Shown: one piece after another, positions 17,801 to 25,418 of the stretch
Layout of the letters: each line of letters starts with the position of its first letter
Position numbering within the stretch: position 1 is the first letter of the stretch
From: Pseudomonadota bacterium
GTDB taxonomy: Bacteria > Pseudomonadota > Alphaproteobacteria > Rhizobiales > Phreatobacteraceae
NCBI GenBank assembly: GCA_023416965.1
Contig: JAEZGJ010000004.1
Location: forward strand, 1-35,491
DNA length: 35,491 nucleotides
Direction: 5' to 3'
Program-made: the position numbers and the translations under genes
Notes under the pieces: model-generated
Database searches by the model: none
Told to the model about the DNA's origin: nothing
The model's input: the letters and a program-made list of their open reading frames with translations, nothing else

Positions 17801-18070
17801 GAAATAGGGCAGTTCCTGCAGCTTCTTCTCGATCCGCTCAGCCACCTGGTCCTGGATCTCCCGGGCGGTGGCGCCCGGCCAGGCGACGGTGATCGTCACC
17901 ACCTTGATGGTGAAGGAGGGATCCTCCGCCTGTCCCAGACGCATGTAGGAGATGATGCCGCTCGCGATGACGACGAGGATGGCGAAGAGCACCAGCGAGC
18001 GGTGGGTCACGGCCCAGTGGGACCAGTTGCCCTTCGTCAGGTGCGGGTCATGGCTGTCGTGGGCGGACAT
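14852..18070 (-). CDS. RND-family efflux transporter permease (AcrB-like)
   Basis: Proton-driven inner-membrane pump of 1072 residues with the standard 12 membrane segments and two large periplasmic loops. It exports small toxic compounds through a tripartite complex. The TM4 proton-relay aspartates are Asp413-Asp414 (GLLVDDAIIAVEMM). The TM10 lysine of AcrB (Lys940) is replaced by Arg961 (MIMRNTVILVQQI). A cytoplasmic loop rich in Lys and Arg (RKHQRAVKRAEKRGK) follows TM6. It is the last gene of a tetR - adaptor - pump operon. No outer-membrane TolC-like gene is nearby, so a shared channel elsewhere is expected. Substrate unknown. The opposite strand has a long open frame that I regard as a GC artefact. 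Confidence 0.95.
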   Translation of the reverse strand: MSAHDSHDPHLTKGNWSHWAVTHRSLVLFAILVVIASGIISYMRLGQAEDPSFTIKVVTITVAWPGATAREIQDQVAERIEKKLQELPYFDRAQTYTKSGFAAIQMTFRDNTPPRDVPQLFYQVRKKLDDLKPDLPSGVIGPAVNDEFGDVDSVLYTLTGDGASYADLKAIAERLKSHMLRVPNVTKVNIYGAQDERIFVEFSHAKLATLGVSSSTIFESLQKQNAVTPAGTIDTGSARIPLRVTGALDGVEAVAAIPVDVNGRIFRLGDIAAISRGYVDPPTYLIRQEGQPSVLVGVVMQKGANITALGEELERAREAFRAQLPVGIELGQIADQPHVVREAVSEFKTSFIEALAIVLFVSFVSLGLRTGVIVALSVPLVLAVVFTLMYLIGIDLHRISLGALIIALGLLVDDAIIAVEMMVVKMEQGWDRVSAAAFAWTSTAFPMLTGTLVTAIGFLPVGLANSSTGEYAGSIFWVVGLALIVSWFVAVLFTPYLGYIMLPDFQALAERKHQRAVKRAEKRGKPIPPRPDHTDAHALYNTPTYQLLRSAVRWSVDHKVVVVVATIAIFAGSLVAFTRVQQQFFPVSGRMELFFEMRQPQGSSITASLDTAKRAEALLKGDDDIRTYTTYVGQGSPRFWLGLNPQLPDESFSQIVIMTKSLEARERVKARLEKAVAEGALSEARVRIDRFSFGPPVGFPVQFRVVGSEPQAVRDLAVKVREIMRANSSTRDPHLDWNEQSPSVRLVVDQDRARSLGLNVQDVAQTLQTLLTGVTVTTMRDRTEKVEIVARAVPSERVDLGRIGDLTIIARGGVPVPLAQVARMEFNQEDPILWRRNRELSITVRADVVDGVQPAVVSGQVEEALKSLKASLPPGLRIEVGGSVEESAKANASLAALFPVMALGMLTVLMIQLQSFSRLLLVFSTAPLGLIGASLALNLLNAPFGFVALLGLIALAGMIMRNTVILVQQIDENREAGLSLYDAIIEATVHRSRPVVLTAMAAILAMVPLARSLFWGPMAITIGGGLFAATLLTILFLPALYALWFRVRKPEPQEAAAGDAVTPSPALPLAAE

Positions 18071-18144
18071 GGGTGGTCGCTCCGCTGGGGAGGTCGGGAC
18101 GAGTGAATGGTGCGGGGCCGGGTGGAACTGCCGCGTCGAGGAGT

Positions 18145-19254
18145 TCAGCGCCCTTCGACGATGCGCACGCGCTGGCTGGGGTCGAGCTTGTGGACACCCA
18201 GCGTCACGACCTTGTCGCCGTCGGCGATTCCGTCGGCGATGAGCACGTCGCGGCCGTCATAGCCGGCGACCGTCACCGGCTTCAGCGCCAGCTTGCCGGT
18301 GGCCTCGTCGACGACGAAGACCGAGGTGCCGCGCCCGTCGGAATAGAGCGCGGAGATGGGGAGGCGAGCCACGCGGGCGGACGCGGGCTCGCCAGCCGTG
18401 ACGGTCGCGGTCATACCGATGACCACGCCGTCGTCGGCGTCCTGAATGGTGTAACGGGCCTGGAAGGTCCGGGTGGCGACATCGGCCGAGGCGGCGAGTT
18501 CGCGCAGGGTGGCGACGTAGGTCTTCTCGGCGTTCGACCACAGTGAAACGCGGGCGGAGGATGAGCGCCGCACGTCCTCGATCAAAGCCTCGGGAATGGC
18601 CACCACGGCTTCGCGCTCGCCGGATCGGGCGAGCCGCACGATGGCGGTGCCCGACAGCACCACCTGGCCGGGTTCCACCAGGGTGGCCGTCACGATGCCG
18701 TCGCTGTCGGCGACCAGCGTCGCATAGGCGAGCTGGTTGGCGGCGAGGTCGAGCGCCCGCTTGGCGCGGTCAACCCGGCTGCGGGCATCGGCCGTCTTGG
18801 CAAGCTGGGTGTCGAGGGTCGCCTGGGTGGCCCAGCCGGCGGCACGCAGCTCCTGGGTGCGCTTGTCCTGTGCCACCGACGCGGCGAGGTTCACCTCGGC
18901 CGCTTCGAGTTCGGCCGCGGACTGCTGCATCTGCAGCTTGAGATCGGTCGCGTCCAGCCGCGCGAGCGGCTGGCCCTGCACGACACGCTGGCCCTGCTGG
19001 ACGAGGCGTTCGGAGACCTTGCCGGCGACGCGGAACCCGAGATCGCTCTCGACCCGCGGCCGGACAGTGCCGACGAAGGTACGCTCGCGCGCCCTTGGCT
19101 TGAACACGACCGTCTCGGCCCGAACGGCGCGCGGCGGGGTGTCGGCGGCCTTGGCATCGGTGCGGGCATTGCCGTCGGTGCAGGCGGCGAGGCCCAGCGC
19201 CAGGACGCCGCTGGCCAGGAGGGGGAGGATACGGGAGCCGGCGGGAGCGGACAT
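18145..19254 (-). CDS. RND efflux periplasmic adaptor subunit (membrane fusion protein), lipoprotein
   Basis: Links the RND pump to an outer-membrane channel. It has 369 residues. The N terminus is a lipoprotein signal peptide with lipobox LAAC, so Cys25 is probably lipidated and anchors the protein to the inner membrane. Domains follow the usual order: a biotinyl-lipoyl part (RTFVGTVRPRVESDLGFRVAGKVSERLV, GQRVVQGQPLARLDATD), an alpha-helical hairpin (about 90-165), the second lipoyl half (YATLVADSDGIVTATLVEPGQVV) and a beta-barrel and membrane-proximal domain ending VTLGVHKLDPSQRVRIVEGR. It starts 10 bases after the tetR stop and ends 74 bases before the pump. Confidence 0.94.
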   Translation of the reverse strand: MSAPAGSRILPLLASGVLALGLAACTDGNARTDAKAADTPPRAVRAETVVFKPRARERTFVGTVRPRVESDLGFRVAGKVSERLVQQGQRVVQGQPLARLDATDLKLQMQQSAAELEAAEVNLAASVAQDKRTQELRAAGWATQATLDTQLAKTADARSRVDRAKRALDLAANQLAYATLVADSDGIVTATLVEPGQVVLSGTAIVRLARSGEREAVVAIPEALIEDVRRSSSARVSLWSNAEKTYVATLRELAASADVATRTFQARYTIQDADDGVVIGMTATVTAGEPASARVARLPISALYSDGRGTSVFVVDEATGKLALKPVTVAGYDGRDVLIADGIADGDKVVTLGVHKLDPSQRVRIVEGR

Positions 19255-19264
19255 GGCTTGGTCC

Positions 19265-19867
19265 TCAGGCTTTCAGGGCGCGGATGGCGAACTGCGTCAG
19301 GCGGCTCGTCTGTTCGTCGAGGTCGCTGTCGTGGGCGCAATGGGCGATCAGGGTCGGGTGGAAGACGCTGGCATGGCACTGCTTGAAGGACAGCGCCGCG
19401 TCCACGGGGTCGCGGACGATGAACGCGCCGCTCGCCATGCCGTCGCGGATGACCTCGGCAAACAGCGCGACGAGGGCTTCCAGATGCGCTTTGACGACGT
19501 GCCAGTTCTCCGTCATGGCGGCTTCCACCATGTCGTAGAGCCGGCGCTCGTCGAAGAACTGGGCCTTGTTGAACTGGTGCAGCGACATGGTCATGCGCAC
19601 CAGACGCTCCTCGGCGGCGACGTCACGCTCGGCGGCGATCTGCTTCAGGATCTCGTGGCAGGTGTCGAGGAGCCGCCGCGCGATCTCCTCGCAGATCGCC
19701 GACTTGGAGGGAAAGAACCGATAGACGTTTGCCGGGCTCATGCCGAGTTCGCCGGCGATGTCCGCGATCGCCGTCTTGGCGTAGCCGACGCGGCGGAAGT
19801 GCTCCTCGGCCACGGCAAGGATGCGCTCACGCGTTTCGTCGGCAGTGAAGCGGGCCCGGCTGGTCAT
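19265..19867 (-). CDS. TetR-family regulator of the RND efflux operon
   Basis: A 200-residue TetR repressor. The N-terminal helix-turn-helix is typical (TRERILAVAEEHFRRVGYAKTAIADIAGELGMSPANVYRFFPSKSAICEEI). The C-terminal helical ligand domain contains two unusual histidine-rich stretches near its end (KQCHASVFHPTLIAHCAHDSD), which may contribute to ligand or metal binding. It is the first gene of the operon with the adaptor and pump, so it probably represses its own promoter and is released by a pump substrate. A likely promoter and a 20-base palindrome lie just upstream. Confidence 0.92.
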   Translation of the reverse strand: MTSRARFTADETRERILAVAEEHFRRVGYAKTAIADIAGELGMSPANVYRFFPSKSAICEEIARRLLDTCHEILKQIAAERDVAAEERLVRMTMSLHQFNKAQFFDERRLYDMVEAAMTENWHVVKAHLEALVALFAEVIRDGMASGAFIVRDPVDAALSFKQCHASVFHPTLIAHCAHDSDLDEQTSRLTQFAIRALKA

Positions 19868-19900
19868 GACGCCTGTCTTGTAACGACTGATGATTTTGTA

Positions 19901-19928
19901 AATTTATCACTCTTCAGGATACAGTCAA
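19901..19928 (-). promoter_or_regulatory. Candidate sigma-70-type promoter of the tetR-efflux operon
   Basis: Read on the - strand: -35 TTGACT (19923-19928), a 16-base spacer, -10 TAAATT (19901-19906). The start codon is 34 bases downstream of the -10. The stretch 19885-19915 is distinctly AT-rich for this genome. TGAT and ATCA half-sites flank the -10 box (19891-19909), which is a possible second contact for TetR. Confidence 0.45.
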
Positions 19929-19933
19929 GCCCT

Positions 19934-19953
19934 AGCGGTGCCATGGGACCGCT
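19934..19953. promoter_or_regulatory. 20-base palindrome upstream of tetR, candidate TetR operator
   Basis: AGCGGTGCCATGGGACCGCT matches its own reverse complement at 18 of 20 positions. It lies 5 bases upstream of the -35 box of the candidate tetR promoter. Length and symmetry fit TetR/AcrR operators, though a site upstream of -35 could also serve an activator or a second promoter. Confidence 0.45.
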
Positions 19954-19982
19954 CGGGTTAACGAGGCGTCATTCGGACAACG

Positions 19983-20011
19983 AAAAAGCCCGCCAGGAGT
20001 GCCTGACGGGC
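19983..20011 (-). terminator. Rho-independent terminator of csbD
   Basis: On the - strand a 10-base stem (GCCCGTCAGG with CCTGGCGGGC, one wobble pair) with a 4-base loop is followed directly by five T (19983-19987). It ends 61 bases after the csbD stop and separates csbD from the tetR efflux operon transcribed in the same direction. Confidence 0.8.
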
Positions 20012-20072
20012 CTTGGGCGCTCCTGCCACGGAACGTGGACCAGAGGGCCTACTTCTCGGTGGAGGGAACGGA

Positions 20073-20282
20073 TCAGGGCAGCCAGTTGCGGCTGTTGTAC
20101 CAGGTGTCGATCTCGCTGCGGGCCTGGTCCTTGGCGTAGCCGTAGCGCTCCTGGAGCTTGCCCTCGAGCTGGTCGCGGCGCCCGGCGATCACGTCCAGGT
20201 CGTCGTCGGTCAGCTTGCCCCACTGCTCCTTGACGTTACCCTTGAGCTGCTTCCAGTTGCCTTCAACGCGGTCCCAGTTCAT
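20073..20282 (-). CDS. CsbD-family stress protein
   Basis: Small, very hydrophilic cytoplasmic protein of 69 residues. The CsbD family signature is plain: MNWDRVEGNWKQLKGNVKEQWGKL, then DDLDVIAGRRDQLEGKLQERYGYAKDQA. CsbD-like proteins are among the genes typically induced by general stress in bacteria, in alphaproteobacteria often under EcfG. Their biochemical role is unknown. GAGGAGAT lies about 8 bases before the ATG. It has its own EcfG-like promoter and a terminator, so it is a single-gene unit even though the liv operon upstream runs in the same direction. Confidence 0.93.
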   Translation of the reverse strand: MNWDRVEGNWKQLKGNVKEQWGKLTDDDLDVIAGRRDQLEGKLQERYGYAKDQARSEIDTWYNSRNWLP

Positions 20283-20314
20283 CGCCTGATCTCCTCGATT
20301 TGCGATGCCCGGAC

Positions 20315-20339
20315 AACCCTGGCGGACCGCGCCGGTTCC
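20315..20339 (-). promoter_or_regulatory. Candidate EcfG promoter of csbD
   Basis: On the - strand GGAAC (20335-20339), a 16-base spacer, then GGTT (20315-20318). This matches the EcfG consensus GGAAC-N16/17-CGTT except for the first base of the -10 box. The csbD ATG is 32 bases downstream of the -10 box, leaving a leader of roughly 25 bases that carries the ribosome binding site. CsbD genes being common EcfG targets raises my confidence. Confidence 0.65.
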
Positions 20340-20364
20340 AGGCCGGCGCAGAAAATCGGCTGGC

Positions 20365-21426
20365 TCAGCCGGACCTGCCCCGCAAACGTCCGACGATCCC
20401 CGTGGGAAAGAAATAGACGCTCAGCACGAAGAGGATCCCGAGCAGCAGCAGCCAGCGGTCGGGATGCAGCAGCTTGGGCAGCAGCGGGATTCCCTCCGTC
20501 GCCGCCGAGGCGGTAGCCATCAGCTTCTGCAGATAATTCTGCGCCACGATGAACAGCGTGGCGCCGATGACGGCGCCATAGAGCGTGCCCATGCCGCCGA
20601 TGACGACCATCAGCAGGATGTCGAGCATGATGGCGAAGGAGAGGGTCGTGTCCGGACCGGTGTAGCGGAGCCAGATCGCGCTCATGGCGCCCGCCAGCAC
20701 CGCCATGCCGGCGGCGAGGCAATTGGCGACCGTGCGGTAATAGACGACGCGATAGCCGAGCGCCTCGGCGCGCATGTCGTTCTCGCGGATCGCCTGGAGG
20801 ACGCGGCCGAAGGGCGAGTTGACCACCCTCAGCGCCAGCAGGAACAGCGTCACCGCCATGGCGAAGACGAGGTAGTAGGCGAGCACGCGGCCGTTGATGA
20901 CCGTGCCGAAGACCGGCTGGTCCAGCAGCCGGTAGCCCGGCCGTAGGACCTGCGGAACGGAGAAGGAGCGGCCGTCCTCGCCGCCCGTGTATTCGGAGAA
21001 CTGCGTCGCGAGGATCAGGAAGGCGGAGGCGACCGCGAGCGTGATCATGGCGTAGAAGATCGCCCGCACGCGCAGCGACAGGAGCCCGATGAGAAAGGCG
21101 AGCACCACGCCGACGATGAGGGCGAGGAGGATGCCGAGGGCAAGGACGCCCCAGCTCGCCCCGAACGTGTAGAGGCCGAGGCCGACACCGTAGCCGCCGA
21201 TGCCGAAGAACATCGTATGGGCGAAGGAGACGATGCCCGTATAGCCGAGCAGCAGGTCGTAGCTCGCCACCAGCACGATGAAGATGCAGACCTTTGCCGC
21301 CGTGTTGATGGCCGCCGCGCCCGAGAACAGGAAGGGCGCGAAGGCGAGGCCGACGACGATGGCGAGGAGGATTCCGGTGAGGATGCGGCTGCGCGGATAG
21401 TCGCCGGACAGGAGCGTGTTCAGCAT
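20365..21426 (-). CDS. livM: Branched-chain amino acid-type ABC transporter permease, LivM family
   Basis: Inner-membrane permease of 353 residues with about nine or ten membrane segments. The LivM blocks are visible: LLLGYTGIVSFAHTMFFGIGGYGVGL, LSLRVRAIFYAMITLAVASAFLILA, SPFGRVLQAIRENDMRAEALGY (the EAA-like loop that contacts the ATPases) and GGMGTLYGAVIGATLFIVAQNYL. I start it at the ATG at 21426, 5 bases after the livH stop. The frame stays open upstream through livH to 22467, but that is out of frame with LivH and not a fusion. The substrate need not be an amino acid: this transporter class also imports aromatic acids and amides. Confidence 0.93.
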   Translation of the reverse strand: MLNTLLSGDYPRSRILTGILLAIVVGLAFAPFLFSGAAAINTAAKVCIFIVLVASYDLLLGYTGIVSFAHTMFFGIGGYGVGLGLYTFGASWGVLALGILLALIVGVVLAFLIGLLSLRVRAIFYAMITLAVASAFLILATQFSEYTGGEDGRSFSVPQVLRPGYRLLDQPVFGTVINGRVLAYYLVFAMAVTLFLLALRVVNSPFGRVLQAIRENDMRAEALGYRVVYYRTVANCLAAGMAVLAGAMSAIWLRYTGPDTTLSFAIMLDILLMVVIGGMGTLYGAVIGATLFIVAQNYLQKLMATASAATEGIPLLPKLLHPDRWLLLLGILFVLSVYFFPTGIVGRLRGRSG

Positions 21427-21431
21427 CGCCC

Positions 21432-22454
21432 TCACCTCTTCGCCACGGGATAGAGGCCCTGCGGCCGCCACATCAGGATCGCCACCATCAGCAGGATGTT
21501 GGACGCGAGCGCCACCTTCGGCAGCAGGAAGGCGGTGTAGTTCGCCATCATCGCCACCAGGATGGCGCCTACGAAGCAGCCGCCGACCGAGCCGAGACCG
21601 CCGATGATGATGACGATGAAGACGAGCACCATGACGTCGCCGCCGATCGCCGCGGTGAGCGTCTCGCGGTAGAGCGCCCAGAGCACGCCGCCGAGGCCGG
21701 CGAGCGCCGACCCCACGGCGAAGACGCCGACGAAGAGCCGGCGGATGCGATAGCCGAGCGCCTCCACCATCTCCGCATTCTCCACGCCGGCGCGGATGAG
21801 GAGCCCGATGCGCGTCCGGTTGAGGACCAGCAGCATGGCGGCGAAGACGACGAGGCCGACCACGACGGTGAGGATGCGGAAGCGCTCGATGGCGACATCG
21901 CCGATGACCACGGCGCCGCGGAGCGCCGTCGGCAGGGCCATGGCCTTCTGGTCGCCGCCCCAGATGACGTGGATGAGCTGCTCGGCGACGATGAGGCCGC
22001 CCATGGTGATGAGGATCTGCTTGAGGTGCTGGCCGTAGACGGGCCTGACGATTACCCGCTCGAAGGCGAGGCCGAGGAGCCCCGTGCCAGCCATCGCCAC
22101 GGTGACGGCCAGCCCCAGGGCCATGAGGTTCCAGGCGAGCGAGTCCACCTGCACCCATCCCGACAGCAGCGCCAGCACCGACAGGGCGATATAGGCGCCT
22201 ACCGCGATGAAGGCGCCGTGGCCGAAGTTCAGCACGTCCATCAGGCCGAAGACGAGGGTGAGGCCCGAGGCGATGACGAAGATCATCATGCCCATGGCGA
22301 GCGCGGCCACGGTGAGCGTCACCCAGGTGGTGGGATTGCCGACGAAGGGCAGCGCCAGGGCGGAGAGAGCCACCGGCAGCAGGATGGGCAGGTAGTCGTG
22401 CTTGATGGCAGGGAGCGTCTCGGCGGGGCTGGCGGGGGACGGTGCAACGGTCAT
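21432..22454 (-). CDS. livH: Branched-chain amino acid-type ABC transporter permease, LivH family
   Basis: Partner permease of LivM, 340 residues. Motifs: ASGLTLVFGLMDVLNFGHGAFIAVGAYIAL (the usual NxxHG motif), ILITMGGLIVAEQLIHVIWGG, the EAA-like loop RTRIGLLIRAGVENAEMVEALGY and the GGLGSVGGCFVGAILVAMM end block. An extended N terminus of about 35 residues precedes the first membrane segment. It is 9 bases after livF and 5 bases before livM, so it is in one operon. Confidence 0.94.
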   Translation of the reverse strand: MTVAPSPASPAETLPAIKHDYLPILLPVALSALALPFVGNPTTWVTLTVAALAMGMMIFVIASGLTLVFGLMDVLNFGHGAFIAVGAYIALSVLALLSGWVQVDSLAWNLMALGLAVTVAMAGTGLLGLAFERVIVRPVYGQHLKQILITMGGLIVAEQLIHVIWGGDQKAMALPTALRGAVVIGDVAIERFRILTVVVGLVVFAAMLLVLNRTRIGLLIRAGVENAEMVEALGYRIRRLFVGVFAVGSALAGLGGVLWALYRETLTAAIGGDVMVLVFIVIIIGGLGSVGGCFVGAILVAMMANYTAFLLPKVALASNILLMVAILMWRPQGLYPVAKR

Positions 22455-22463
22455 GGCGTGGCC

Positions 22464-23178
<715 letters not shown>

Positions 23179-23186
<8 letters not shown>

Positions 23187-23994
23187 GGGACGCCGCCGCC
23201 GTCTTCGGCGCCTGGCCGAGATAGGCCTCCTGGACCACCGGCGAGGCGATCACCGCGGCGGGTTCGCCATCGGCGACGAGGCGCCCGTTGTGCAGCACCA
23301 CGATACGGTCGGCGAGGGAGCGGACCACGTCCATCTTGTGCTCCACCAGCAGGATGGTCTTGCTGCCGTCCGCCTTCAGCTTGCGGATGAGGTCGAGGAT
23401 GACGGGCACCTCGTCCACGCTCATGCCCGCGGTGGGCTCGTCGAACATGAAGACCTGCGGCTCCAGCGCCATCATGATCGCCACCTCCAGCTTGCGCTTG
23501 TCGCCATGCGGCAGGGCGGCGGCGAGCGTGTCGCGCACGGCGGAGAGGTTCACCTCGTCGAGATAGTGGTCCGCCTTGGCGATCCAGTCGCGGTGGCTCG
23601 ACCAGAGGGAGAGGAGGCTCGCCTTCGCGCGCCCGCGCGCCTGCGCGGCGAGGCGCACGTTCTCCCCCACCGTCAGGTTGGGGAAGAGGTTGGTGATCTG
23701 GAAGGCCCGGCCGATGCCGCGCTGCGCCCGCCCGGCGGCGCCGAGGGCGGAGATGTCGTCGCCGTCGAGCAGGGTCTGGCCCGAGGTCGCGGCGAGCTGC
23801 CCGGACATGAGGTTGAAATAGGTGGTCTTGCCCGCCCCGTTCGGCCCGACGATGGCGGTCAGCGTCCCCGCATGGAAGGCGCAGGACACGGTGTCGACGG
23901 CGACATGGCCGCCGAAGCGGATGGTCAGGTCGCGGGTTTCGAGGACGGGCGGCATGGGGCGATGGATGCTTCTTGCGGGCGAGGGCGAAGCCAT
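23179..23994 (-). CDS. livG: ABC transporter ATP-binding protein, LivG family
   Basis: The second ATPase, 271 residues. Walker A GPNGAGKTTYFN, IGRAFQITNLFPNLTV, the LivG-type signature LPHGDKRKLEVAI, Walker B VFMFDEPTAGM and switch VEHKMD are all visible. The ATG at 23994 gives a 14-residue N-terminal extension; the ATG at 23955 (MPPVLETRDLTIRFGG) would give the more usual LivG N terminus and is an equally good choice. It follows the binding-protein gene after a 99-base gap that holds a hairpin. Confidence 0.93.
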
Positions 23995-24056
23995 CAGGAG
24001 CCATCCTCGGAGGGCGCCAGGCAGGATGCGCCCTTCGCGAGGACCGAAGGAGGCAC

Positions 24057-24075
24057 GGCCGGATCGGATCCGGCC
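24057..24075 (-). terminator. Hairpin between the binding-protein gene and livG (partial terminator or mRNA stabiliser)
   Basis: Perfect 8-base stem, GGCCGGAT (24057-24064) and ATCCGGCC (24068-24075), with a 3-base loop, 18 bases after the stop of the binding-protein gene. No T run follows on the - strand, so complete termination is unlikely. It could hold back exonucleases and raise the level of binding protein over the membrane subunits. Confidence 0.5.
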
Positions 24076-24093
24076 GCGCCCCGCTGTCTCGGA

Positions 24094-25299
24094 TCAGCGC
24101 CGATTGGTGATCGGCAGCGGCATCTCGGAGGCGGGAATGGTGCGCACCAGGTCGAGCATGTCGTTGTCGCGGCCGTTCTGGCGGATGCGGAAGTGATACA
24201 TCTCCTGCATCGCCTGATGGTCCTCCTTGCGGAAGGTCATCGGCCCCTTCGGGGTCTCGAAGGTCATGCCGGCCATGGCGGCGATCAGCTTCTCGGTGTC
24301 GGTCGATCCCGCCTTTTCCAGCGCCGCCACCACAGCGGCCGCGGCAGCGAAGCCACCGGCGACGAAGAAGTCCGGCGGCGCGTTGTGGCGCTTCTGGTAC
24401 TCGGCCTTCAGCCAGTCGTTCAGCGGGTTCTTCGGGAAGTCGTAGTAGTAGTAGATGCCACCCTCGGTGCCGGCGAAGGCCTTCCAGGCGTTCATGGCGG
24501 GGAGGATGTTGCCGCCGGGCGCGAGAGCGATGTTGAAGCGCTCCGGCTTCATGTCGACGAACTTCGCCATCGGATGGGCGCCGGCCCAGATGAAGCCAAT
24601 GATGCGCTTGCCGGGACGGTCCTTCAGTGCCGCGAACAGGCGCTCGGCGAAGGGGGTGAAGTCGGCGGTATTGCCGGCGGCGAACTCCTCCGCGACGATG
24701 CGGGCGCGCGGCCGGATGGCGGCGAGCGCCGCCTTGTTGGCGGCGACGCCGTCACGACCGAAGGCGGTGTCGAGGCCCATCATGCCGATGAACACGTCCT
24801 CGTTCTCCGGGATCGAGGCCGCCGCCGCCAGCGCGTCCTGGTAGGACGAGCGGCCGGTGCGGAAGATGTAGCGGTTCCAGCGCGGACCGGTGATCGAGTC
24901 CGCCACCGCCGGCTCGACGATGAGGATCTTCTTCGCCTCTTCCGCCACGGGCAGCATGGCGAGGGCCACCGGCGAGCCGGTGGTGCCGACGGCAAGCGCC
25001 GCGCCGTCGTCGTTGTAGCACTCCTCGAGCAGGGCCTTGCCGCGGTCAGGGCGCAGCTGGTCGTCCTTGACGAGAACCTGGATGCGCATGCCGGCGACCG
25101 TATTCGTGCCCCGCGTCAGATATTCCAGGCCCATCATGAAGCCGACCTCGGTCTGCTTCGCATAAGCCTCGAGCGGGCCGGTGCGGCCCGCGATGAGGCA
25201 GATTTTGACGTCGCGGGTCTGGGCCGCGGCGCTTCCTGCAAAGGACGTCACGGCGATTGCAAGCGAGGCGGCAGCCACCGCCAGCGTCTTCCTCAGCAT
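24094..25299 (-). CDS. ABC transporter substrate-binding protein, LivK-like (type 1 periplasmic binding protein)
   Basis: Periplasmic receptor of the Liv-type importer, 401 residues. A Sec signal peptide (MLRKTLAVAAASLAIAVTSFAGSAAAQT) is cleaved near residue 27. The mature part starts DVKICLIAGRTGPLEAYAKQTEVGF and continues DDQLRPDRGKALLEECYNDDGAALAVGTTGSPVALAM, the usual Peripla_BP_6 layout. The ligand pocket cannot be read by eye. I chose ATG 25299 because GGGAGGAT sits 6 bases upstream and the signal peptide begins there; the ATG at 25350 would spoil it. Divergent transcription from a TetR gene and an acyl-CoA synthetase suggests a carboxylic acid ligand. Confidence 0.92.
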   Translation of the reverse strand: MLRKTLAVAAASLAIAVTSFAGSAAAQTRDVKICLIAGRTGPLEAYAKQTEVGFMMGLEYLTRGTNTVAGMRIQVLVKDDQLRPDRGKALLEECYNDDGAALAVGTTGSPVALAMLPVAEEAKKILIVEPAVADSITGPRWNRYIFRTGRSSYQDALAAAASIPENEDVFIGMMGLDTAFGRDGVAANKAALAAIRPRARIVAEEFAAGNTADFTPFAERLFAALKDRPGKRIIGFIWAGAHPMAKFVDMKPERFNIALAPGGNILPAMNAWKAFAGTEGGIYYYYDFPKNPLNDWLKAEYQKRHNAPPDFFVAGGFAAAAAVVAALEKAGSTDTEKLIAAMAGMTFETPKGPMTFRKEDHQAMQEMYHFRIRQNGRDNDMLDLVRTIPASEMPLPITNRR

Positions 25300-25328
25300 G
25301 GGATCCTCCCTGATCCATATTCTCAAAC

Positions 25329-25342
25329 TGACACTTGAGTCA
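25329..25342. promoter_or_regulatory. Candidate TetR operator between the binding protein and the TetR gene
   Basis: TGACACTTGAGTCA has matching outer arms (TGAC/GTCA) and an inner C/G pair, with 10 of 14 positions symmetric. It lies 30 bases upstream of the binding-protein ATG in a 119-base divergent region. The adjoining TCATGTTTCATGTGACG repeats TCATG-type half-sites. This would be a natural place for the TetR protein at 25419 to control both directions. Confidence 0.35.
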
Positions 25343-25418
25343 TGTTTCATGTGACGCTAGCTTCGTCCCACAAACGCGTCAAGCGGGAAGCGGTCTGGGG
25401 CCTCCGGGCGACGGGCCG

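Noticed and set aside
15101..18106. 1001-codon open frame on the + strand opposite the RND pump
   Set aside because: Extremely rich in Asp, Arg, Gly, His and Gln with no fold-like pattern; a shadow of the pump gene.
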